DNA of 5,563 nucleotides from positions 1 to 5,563 of the forward strand of contig JAJCYX010000284.1 of NCBI GenBank assembly GCA_029262715.1, in the 5' to 3' direction. Within the stretch, counting starts at the first letter, position 1. Each line of letters opens with the position of its first letter. Source of the stretch: Chloroflexota bacterium. GTDB taxonomy: Bacteria; Chloroflexota; Dehalococcoidia; Lucifugimonadales; Lucifugimonadaceae. The translations under genes were made by a program, and so were the position numbers. Below, in pieces: positions 1 through 5,031 of the stretch. The notes beneath the pieces are model-generated. The model was not told where the DNA came from and searched no databases. It was given only the letters and a program-made list of their open reading frames with translations.

Positions 1-1035
1 TTCGATACACTCGGCAATCCCATCCATGACGCTTTGTTTACATGGGCGGCGGCTGACACAGCCGGAACTGTGCTAGACGATGGCACGTTTGTCGCGGGAC
101 CAGAGGTCGGTGAGTATCCCGAAGCGGTCACAGTCGAATACGAGAGGCTCGGAGTTACCGCCAGTCTGGATGTTCCGGTCGAGATCGTATTCGGCGCCCT
201 TGATTCGATCAGCGTCGAACCGCAATCCGTAAATGTGCGGGTGAACAACCGAATCGAATTCAAAGTGCTCGCTACCGACAGGCAAGGCCATCTCCTTCCC
301 GAGCCGGATATTAAATGGGAAGTTGTGCGCAATGGTGTCGACACGGTCATGGTCGGGGGTGATTTTAGGGCGGGGATCCTGCCCACACCGACTGAACAGG
401 AACTGGTGAAGGTGCAGGTTACTGTCGGGTCGGAGACGCTCGAACAGACAATCTCAGGCAACATCACAACGGGAATCCTGGATCGGCTCGATGTCACCGT
501 GTCCCCGGATACAGTGTCGGTTGGCACTCCGGTAATCCTGACCGGAATAGGCTTCGACCGCTTTGGCAATCAGCTTGAGCTGGAATCACTGGACTGGGAA
601 CTTGTTCAGAACGACTTTGGAGTAGTCACACCAGATGGAGTTTTCACACCATCTGGAGCCGCGGTAGCTGCCACAGGGCCCGTAGTAACGGCAATCGGCG
701 AGTTGGAAAGGGTTCTTTCTCAGGCCGATATAGAGATAGTCGTTTTGCCGGGGATAGCTGCTGGAATTTCGATCGCACCAGGCAACGACTCTATCCCTGT
801 CGGCGCCAGCAACCCGTTCATTGCCGTGGTAACGGATGAGTTCGGCAATATCATCGACGGCGTAGATGTGGTGTGGGGTGCGAACTCTGGCGGAATAGTG
901 AGCGACACCGGCATATTCAGTGCCGGATTCGAAGTTGGAGAGTTCCCGGGAGCGGTGACAGCGACGTTACCCGCAGGTACATCGGGAAACCTGACTGAAC
1001 TCACCGTTTCAGCCGATATGACGATAAGGAACAGG
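1..1035 (+). repeat. Four tandem Ig-like (Big-type) protein repeats, about 93 residues each
   Basis: Repeat boundaries by eye are 1-198 (partial), 199-477, 478-759 and 760-1035, i.e. 93, 94 and 92 codons for the three complete units. Each complete unit opens with a strand like LDSISVEP, LDRLDVTVSP or AGISIAP, then V-x-V-G, then a D-x-x-G-N turn (DRQGH, DRFGN, DEFGN), a conserved Trp strand (IKWEVV, LDWELV, VVWGAN), and G-x-F-x-A/P-G (GDFRAG, GVFTPSG, GIFSAG). Repeats 1 and 4 also share G-E-Y/F-P-x-A-V-T. The units have diverged at DNA level, so this is a domain repeat, not a recent nucleotide duplication. Confidence 0.8.
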
Positions 1036-1932
1036 TCCAGTGACCTGCTGGCTGTTGAGGTCTCAAACGCCACAGACGCAGGAATCCTCCTTATCGATCT
1101 CTCGGATGCTGCAATACTTCCCGTGTCGGACGAACTGGATACCAACGCTGGTGTCGAACTGTCTCCAACCTGGTCGCCAGACGGAAGCCGACTTGGCTAT
1201 TCCTCCGATGTGAGCGGCACGATGCAGATTTATGACATCGAGCTTGAGACGGGAATCATCAGGCAGTTGGTGGATGTTGCGGATGGCTCTGCCATGCCGA
1301 GTTTCTCACCGGATGGAACGAAGCTGGCGTTCGTAATCACGAAGGATGTCAACTGGCAGCTCTATGTTGCTGACATGCCAATACCGGACGGCGAAGGCAA
1401 CATCACGCCTATTACTCTCGCAGATGCTACGAAGCTGTCGAACAACGACGACGTGCAGAACCTTCTACCGTGGTGGTCTCCGGATGGCGCCAAGATCCTG
1501 TTTACCGTCTCCCGCTCTGTTACCGATGTTGAACTAAATATCGTGCCCTCAGACGGCTCCTCGCCTCCTGAATCACTCGGGGGTAGCGGTTTTTCTGGAT
1601 TCGGATGGTCAGAAGACGGTGATTCAGTCTTGGCTATCGACAACGAGAGCGCAGGTGTTCAGAGCCGGATCATTTTGACCGGGGTGTCGGGTGAATTTGT
1701 CGGACTGAGTCCTTTGCCGTTCCCGGCATTTCTCGCTGCGTGGGCACCGGACAACTCTGAAGCGGCGGTGATAGACAGGGTGACCGGTGCGATGTGGCTA
1801 CTGGACGCAGATGGCACCAGCCTGCGGCAGGCCGTTAGCAGCACTTTCGTACCCAGAAGGGTCTCATGGAGACCAGTACCGATCGACGCGGAAGCGGTTC
1901 TGGCCGAGAGGGCTGCTCTGGCGGCACAGTAG
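1..1932 (+). CDS. Ig-like repeat / TolB-like PD40 beta-propeller protein, 5' end missing
   Basis: The reading frame is open from the first base and ends at TAG 1930-1932, giving 643 visible residues. Residues before the first possible start codon (TTG 34) read FDTLGNPI, which matches internal repeat motifs DRFGNQL and DEFGNII, so the true start lies outside the window. Two parts are visible. Bases 1-1035 encode four Ig-like (bacterial Big-type) repeats of about 93 residues. Bases 1036-1932 encode a propeller with six W/F-S-P-D-G type motifs, as in the PD40 repeats of TolB-like proteins. No catalytic motif, C-terminal anchor or sorting signal is seen; the tail ends in an Ala/Glu-rich stretch (AEAVLAERAALAAQ). 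Such folds usually mediate binding outside the cytoplasm, so a secreted or surface-bound role is likely, but the signal peptide would be upstream. It is not the Tol-Pal TolB itself: no tol or pal neighbours are present and the Ig repeats are foreign to it. Ligand unknown. Confidence 0.88.
   Translation, partial: FDTLGNPIHDALFTWAAADTAGTVLDDGTFVAGPEVGEYPEAVTVEYERLGVTASLDVPVEIVFGALDSISVEPQSVNVRVNNRIEFKVLATDRQGHLLPEPDIKWEVVRNGVDTVMVGGDFRAGILPTPTEQELVKVQVTVGSETLEQTISGNITTGILDRLDVTVSPDTVSVGTPVILTGIGFDRFGNQLELESLDWELVQNDFGVVTPDGVFTPSGAAVAATGPVVTAIGELERVLSQADIEIVVLPGIAAGISIAPGNDSIPVGASNPFIAVVTDEFGNIIDGVDVVWGANSGGIVSDTGIFSAGFEVGEFPGAVTATLPAGTSGNLTELTVSADMTIRNRSSDLLAVEVSNATDAGILLIDLSDAAILPVSDELDTNAGVELSPTWSPDGSRLGYSSDVSGTMQIYDIELETGIIRQLVDVADGSAMPSFSPDGTKLAFVITKDVNWQLYVADMPIPDGEGNITPITLADATKLSNNDDVQNLLPWWSPDGAKILFTVSRSVTDVELNIVPSDGSSPPESLGGSGFSGFGWSEDGDSVLAIDNESAGVQSRIILTGVSGEFVGLSPLPFPAFLAAWAPDNSEAAVIDRVTGAMWLLDADGTSLRQAVSSTFVPRRVSWRPVPIDAEAVLAERAALAAQ
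1171..1881 (+). repeat. Six PD40-type beta-propeller blade motifs
   Basis: W-S-P-D-G-like motifs begin at 1171 (WSPDG), 1303 (FSPDG), 1474 (WSPDG), 1606 (WSEDG), 1741 (WAPDN) and 1867 (WRPVP). They are spaced 44, 57, 44, 45 and 42 codons apart. The first three are followed by a hydrophobic strand (RLGYSS, KLAFVI, KILFTV), as in TolB-type blades. The last three motifs are progressively degenerate. Six motifs fit a six-bladed propeller like that of TolB; the blade count is inferred from motifs, not from a structure. Confidence 0.78.
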
Positions 1933-2039
1933 TCTCGACGCGAACCGCCTTCTGACGGCTTCCTATTGCGAACTGTTATGGCAGTGTAGCGGTAACATGT
2001 GCTGCGCTCGTCAATATCCAAATTAAGGCCTAGATCACG

Positions 2040-2056
2040 TTTGCCTGTCAGGCAAA
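2040..2056. promoter_or_regulatory. Perfect 17-bp palindrome, candidate operator
   Basis: TTTGCCTG, a single central T, then CAGGCAAA: both 8-bp arms match perfectly. It lies 30 bp before the ATG of the threonine synthase gene and 20 bp before its Shine-Dalgarno sequence. A one-base centre suits a dimeric repressor better than an RNA hairpin, although the transcript could still form a 6-bp stem with a 5-base loop. There is no following T-run, so it is unlikely to terminate the upstream gene. A weak promoter-like pair (TCGTCA 2008-2013, 17 bp, TAGATC 2031-2036) would start transcription inside the palindrome, as expected for repression, but that pair is poor. The cognate regulator is not in the window. 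Confidence 0.45.
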
Positions 2057-2086
2057 TTGCGGTCGAATTAGGCAGCAGGAACCTCC

Positions 2087-3274
2087 ATGCCGTCCCATAT
2101 CACTCACCTCGAATGCACTTTATGCGGCAAGATCTATTCGCACCGCGAACCGATGCGACTTTGCCCAGACGACGCGAAGCCTCTTTATGCACGCTACGAC
2201 CTTGCTTCTGCCGTAAAAACGCTGACGCCGACCTCTCTTCCGGGCCGAGTGTCGAGCATGTGGCGATATGAAGAAGTGATGCCCGTGGAGCAACCGGAGA
2301 GCATCATGACCCTTGGCGAAGGGTTCACACCGCTGTTCAATGCACATCGACTCGGCGAGTCGCTTGGCATGAACTCACTTTTTATTAAAGACGAGGGTGT
2401 CAATCCGACAGGTTCGTTCAAGGCTCGAGGCCTGTCAGCCGCTGTTTCTATGGCTCATCAGCTGGGCCAAATGAAGTTAACGATGCCATCAGCAGGCAAC
2501 GCCGCCGGTGCAATGTCGGCCTATGCGGCCAAGGCAGGCATGGAAGCGCACGTTTTCATGCCGGAGGATGCTCCGGAGGCCAACAAGATCGAATCCATTG
2601 CCTACGGCGCGAAGCTGACCCTCGTCAAAGGGTTCATCACGGATGCGGGCAAGCTGTCTGCCGAAGCGGCGGAGAAGCACGGACTCTTTGATGTCTCGAC
2701 GCTAAGGGAGCCCTATCGAGTAGAGGGCAAGAAGACGATGGGGTACGAGATCGTCGAGCAACTGGGTTTTGAGGTGCCTGACGTAATCATCTATCCCACC
2801 GGTGGCGGGACGGGCATTGTCGGTATTTGGAAAGCGCTTGATGAGATGGAGGCGCTGGGCTGGGTAGGCTCGGAACGGCCGCGGATGGTCTGCGTTCAGG
2901 CTGAGGGCTGCGCTCCAATAGTTACAGCGTTCCGAAATGGCGCAGAGTTTGCGGAGCCGGTTCAGGACCCGCACACCCTGGCAGCAGGAATGCGAGTACC
3001 GGCCGCGGTCGGTGATTTCCTGGTTCTTAGAGCTGTGAGAGAAAGCGGTGGCACAGCTGTGACCGTCTCTGACCCGGAGATGGTCGAGTCGGTTAAGAAG
3101 ATGGCGTCGCACGAGGGGATTTTCCCTGCGCCTGAGGGCGGGGCGACCCTTTCTGCCCTGGAGCAGCTTGTTGAGTCTGGCGAGATCAGCCGGAGCGAAC
3201 GCGTCGTCCTGCTTAACACGGGCTCGGCTCTCAAGTACCTCGACCTGCTTGGGCCTCTGCTCGCCAGTAGCTAA
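2087..3274 (+). CDS. thrC: Threonine synthase family PLP-dependent enzyme
   Basis: 395 residues, fold-type II PLP enzyme. Threonine synthase converts O-phosphohomoserine to threonine and phosphate in the cytoplasm, the last step of threonine synthesis. The N-terminus has a zinc-ribbon-like segment (C10, C13, C26), then TLGEGFTPL (75-83), the PLP-lysine motif NPTGSFKARG with K112, the SAGNAAGA loop (135-142), EPYRVEGKKTMGYEIVEQLG (208-227), which is highly typical of this family, the phosphate-binding TGGGTG (238-243) and a C-terminal LLNTGSALKYLD. Two deviations stand out: D29 replaces the expected fourth ribbon Cys, and the residue after the PLP lysine is Ala where many threonine synthases have Asp (SFKDRG). 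A related PLP lyase activity is therefore possible but less likely. The start is supported by AGGA 2077-2080, six bases before ATG. It has its own leader with a palindrome and ends 5 bp from a convergent gene. Confidence 0.88.
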   Translation: MPSHITHLECTLCGKIYSHREPMRLCPDDAKPLYARYDLASAVKTLTPTSLPGRVSSMWRYEEVMPVEQPESIMTLGEGFTPLFNAHRLGESLGMNSLFIKDEGVNPTGSFKARGLSAAVSMAHQLGQMKLTMPSAGNAAGAMSAYAAKAGMEAHVFMPEDAPEANKIESIAYGAKLTLVKGFITDAGKLSAEAAEKHGLFDVSTLREPYRVEGKKTMGYEIVEQLGFEVPDVIIYPTGGGTGIVGIWKALDEMEALGWVGSERPRMVCVQAEGCAPIVTAFRNGAEFAEPVQDPHTLAAGMRVPAAVGDFLVLRAVRESGGTAVTVSDPEMVESVKKMASHEGIFPAPEGGATLSALEQLVESGEISRSERVVLLNTGSALKYLDLLGPLLASS

Positions 3275-3279
3275 CTAGA

Positions 3280-3891
3280 CTAGATGTGCTGTTTGTCCCA
3301 GTCGATCACGTGACTTGTCACACCATTGGGATAGTGCCGTTCGTACTCTTCGACCAGTATTCCCATGATCGCCGAGTTGTGGCGCGCTCCCTCATGTGGG
3401 CGGCTCTGGCGCAGCGTTCCCTCATGCTGAAACCCGATGCTCTCGAACATCCCTCGGGCCGCCATGTTGTATTCAGGAACATCAACCCATGCTCTGTGAA
3501 GCTGTAAATGCTCGAACACATGCTCCAACATAGCGAGTACAGCAGCGGTGCCGTGGCCTTTGTGCCACATGTCCTTGCGACCTATCAGCACGGAAAGCTG
3601 CGCATCACCCAGCGCTTCGTCAATTGATAGTTGACCCTCGCCAACATGATCTCCCTCTAGTGTGTAGGTGGAGAATATGTCGCGGTGTGGCTGGTGATGA
3701 GGGTCGTGGAAAACCTCGTTCCACTCAATATCACTTGCATTGATCATCTTTTCAGGGTCATAGCCTAGATGGGCTGCATCACCGTATGTGTAGCGACCAA
3801 ACCAGGCCTCTGCAACCTCGGGATCTTCGATCCATTTCGCAATGCGCCCGACGTCTTCCCTTGTAACCTGTCTGAGTTCAACCTGGGCCAT
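3280..3891 (-). CDS. GNAT family N-acetyltransferase (RimJ/RimL type)
   Basis: 203 residues. GNAT enzymes transfer acetyl from acetyl-CoA to an amine; the substrate here is unknown. The opening VELRQVTREDVGRIAKWIEDPEV is the usual first strand and helix of the RimJ/RimL-like (Acetyltransf_3) group. The acetyl-CoA pyrophosphate loop is visible as LIGRKDMWHKGHGTAA (102-117, K111-G112-H113-G114-T115). The C-terminal signature follows as N142-M-A-A-R-G-M-F-E-S-I-G-F, then HEGTLRQ (156-162). The start is fixed by a strong Shine-Dalgarno, GGAGGT read on the minus strand (3902-3897), five bases before ATG. A histidine cluster, HDPHHQPH (62-69), sits in a long insert between the first helices and the central sheet. 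The gene is tail to tail with the threonine synthase and divergent from the DUF1643 gene, so it is probably a single-gene unit. Ribosomal-protein, small-molecule or antibiotic acetylation cannot be told apart. Confidence 0.88.
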   Translation of the reverse strand: MAQVELRQVTREDVGRIAKWIEDPEVAEAWFGRYTYGDAAHLGYDPEKMINASDIEWNEVFHDPHHQPHRDIFSTYTLEGDHVGEGQLSIDEALGDAQLSVLIGRKDMWHKGHGTAAVLAMLEHVFEHLQLHRAWVDVPEYNMAARGMFESIGFQHEGTLRQSRPHEGARHNSAIMGILVEEYERHYPNGVTSHVIDWDKQHI

Positions 3892-4015
3892 CTGGGACCT
3901 CCATCATTTCCGATCTGCCATTTTTAGCAGGTTCGGGAGCGCCGACCGTGCTGAGATGCACGTTTGAGGCGAAGTTGCGAGAGTATATCCGTTGCCGGTC
4001 AGACTAACATCCGAA

Positions 4016-4513
4016 ATGGTGGGTAATAGCGGGACTGCGCTTTTCAGTGAGTGTGGAACTTACCGTTATCTGCTAACGCGGAAGGTTCGATCTGAAATCA
4101 CTGTCGTGAAGAGATGTCTGTTCATCATGCTCAACCCATCGACAGCAGATGCAGAGTCCGATGACCCCACTTTGAAGCGCTGTATGGGCTTTTCTCAGCG
4201 GTGGGGAATGACATATCTACATGTGGTGAACCTGTTTGCTATGAGAGCGACCGACCCCAAAAGACTATTTAGTGCGGGTGACCCGGTTGGGCCAGAGAAC
4301 GACGGGGTGATTACAACTGAGGTGACCAACGCCGACCTGATCATCGCTGCGTGGGGCAACTATGGAGCGTTTAATGGAAGGGCAGAAGATGTCCGCACTA
4401 TCATTTCTAGGCACGGCATCGGGTTGCACCACCTCGGGCTGAATTTGACCGGTCAACCGCGGCATCCTCTGTACGCTCCTTCTGACGCAGTCCTATCGCC
4501 TGCAACCTTCTGA
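4016..4513 (+). CDS. DUF1643 domain protein
   Basis: 165 residues from ATG 4016. The whole protein matches the DUF1643 pattern I know: FSECGTYRYLL (10-20), MLNPSTAD (38-45), DDPTLKRC (49-56), W63-G64, VVNLFAMRATDP (70-81), DPVGPENDG (89-97), AAWGNYG (111-117) and GQPRHPLY (146-153). The family has no established biochemical function; the conserved N-P-S-T-A-D, D-D-P-T, N-L-F and P-R-H-P-L-Y blocks suggest an enzyme pocket, which is inference. The start is uncertain. TTG 3992 would add eight residues (MPVRLTSE) and GTG 4019 is also possible. None has a good Shine-Dalgarno; TTG 3992 has only GAGAG 3979-3983. ATG 4016 was chosen because it gives the usual short lead into F-S-E-C-G. Family members are scattered among bacteria and phages, so transfer is possible, but no mobile-element remnant is adjacent. 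Confidence 0.85.
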   Translation: MVGNSGTALFSECGTYRYLLTRKVRSEITVVKRCLFIMLNPSTADAESDDPTLKRCMGFSQRWGMTYLHVVNLFAMRATDPKRLFSAGDPVGPENDGVITTEVTNADLIIAAWGNYGAFNGRAEDVRTIISRHGIGLHHLGLNLTGQPRHPLYAPSDAVLSPATF

Positions 4514-4551
4514 TCTCGGGATGAATCCTCCGTGCTACGATACGCATCTCT

Positions 4552-4567
4552 ATCAATAGGGATCAAT
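4552..4567. promoter_or_regulatory. ATCAAT direct repeat upstream of the Rdx gene, tentative
   Basis: ATCAAT occurs at 4552-4557 and again at 4562-4567, exactly 10 bp apart, one helical turn, within TATCAATAGG followed by GATCAATCTG. It lies 33 bp before the Rdx start codon. An extended -10-like TGCTACGAT (4533-4541) is just upstream but has no clear -35. This may be a regulator site or chance; six-base repeats in an AT-richer gap are weak evidence. Confidence 0.2.
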
Positions 4568-4600
4568 CTGACCCCTGCTAATTTCTCTCGGAGGTAATTC

Positions 4601-4882
4601 ATGGCTGACTGGAAGATGGAAGCTGAGATCGAATACTGCGTGCCATGTGGCTACGCAAACCTTGCCGCCTACATGGCGAGCGAGCTGTTCCAGGCTGCCG
4701 GACCTGCGCTGGCAATCAGCCTGAAGCCGGGTGCTAACGGCGTCTTCACCGTCAAGGTTGACGGTCGCGTTCTCTGGGACAAAAAAGAGAAGGGCGCATC
4801 GCCGCACATCATGGAGGTCAAGGACCTCAAGGCCCAGGTAGCCAACATGCTTGAGTCCGGCGCGGTCATCCAGACCAACTAG
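4601..4882 (+). CDS. SelT/SelW/SelH (Rdx) family protein, cysteine form
   Basis: 93 residues, the usual size for bacterial Rdx proteins, which have a thioredoxin-like fold and are thought to act in thiol redox chemistry. The diagnostic motif is IEYCVPCGY with C13 and C16, where animal SelW has Cys-x-x-Sec; here both codons are cysteine (TGC 4637, TGT 4646), so no selenocysteine insertion is needed. The family strand-turn-strand follows: LKPGANGVFTVKVDGRVLWDKK (41-62), with the G-x-F-x-V core at G47-F49-V51 and the V-D-G turn at 53-55. The end contains P68-H-I-M-E-V, equivalent to the family's FP-x-x-x-E/D-L segment. There is no signal peptide, so it is cytoplasmic. The start is set by GGAGGT 4590-4595, five bases before ATG. 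It is followed by a strong hairpin at 4902-4932 and is probably its own transcript. Redox partner not visible. Confidence 0.92.
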   Translation: MADWKMEAEIEYCVPCGYANLAAYMASELFQAAGPALAISLKPGANGVFTVKVDGRVLWDKKEKGASPHIMEVKDLKAQVANMLESGAVIQTN

Positions 4883-4901
4883 AGCTGGCAGTCGATTAGA
4901 A

Positions 4902-4932
4902 AAAGCGGGATGGCAATTCGCCATCCCGCTTT
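4902..4932. terminator. Intrinsic terminator after the Rdx gene
   Basis: A perfect 13-bp stem, AAAGCGGGATGGC (4902-4914) pairing with GCCATCCCGCTTT (4920-4932), encloses a 5-base loop, AATTC. It begins 20 bases after the Rdx stop codon. On the plus strand the downstream T-run is short (TTT, then ACTGTT). On the minus strand the stem is followed by five Ts, so the element may work in both directions. It separates the Rdx gene from the downstream dehydrogenase. Confidence 0.88.
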
Positions 4933-4956
4933 ACTGTTCCTGCCAAACTCTGTGCA

Positions 4957-4989
4957 GGTTGTTAAGATCGATTCTCGAAGCAAACAACC
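4957..4989. repeat. 7-bp inverted repeat upstream of the dehydrogenase gene
   Basis: GGTTGTT (4957-4963) and AACAACC (4983-4989) are perfect inverted copies separated by 19 bases. The second arm ends 42 bp before the dehydrogenase ATG. The gap 4933-5031 holds no other clear signal; TAAGAT (4963-4968) is -10-like but no matching -35 was found. It could be a two-half-site operator or chance. Confidence 0.25.
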
Positions 4990-5031
4990 GTTACGAACCC
5001 ATATTCATTACGAGCAAATAAGAACACCAAA

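Noticed and set aside
631..656. Inverted repeat CCAGATGG / CCATCTGG with overlapping direct repeat TCACACCA
   Set aside because: It lies inside the Ig-repeat coding region and follows from the repeated peptide pattern TPDG-VFTPSG. No T-run follows, and nothing suggests a regulatory role.
720..1145. 141-codon open frame on the minus strand
   Set aside because: It lies wholly within the Ig-repeat gene, whose plus-strand frame has clear domain repeats. The minus-strand product is Ser/Pro/Thr-rich with no recognisable motif.
2008..2036. Promoter-like pair TCGTCA, 17 bp, TAGATC before the threonine synthase gene
   Set aside because: Only 7 of 12 consensus positions match, which chance easily gives. 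It is kept only as a remark under the palindrome.
1933..2039. Terminator for the Ig/propeller gene
   Set aside because: Short complementary pieces such as GCC...GGC near 1947-1960 give stems of only 3-4 bp without a T-run, so no terminator can be called.
2702..3112. 136-codon open frame on the minus strand
   Set aside because: It is antisense to the threonine synthase gene, which has all family motifs. The product is Arg/His/Leu-rich, typical of a shadow frame.
3921..3929. Extended -10-like TGCTAAAAA on the minus strand before the acetyltransferase gene
   Set aside because: No -35 at a suitable spacing, and the -10 match is only 4 of 6. A promoter must lie in 3903-3991, but this one cannot be supported.
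4637..4648. Possible selenocysteine in the Rdx protein
   Set aside because: Both positions of the C-x-x-C motif are read as TGC and TGT. There is no TGA, so no selenocysteine element is needed.
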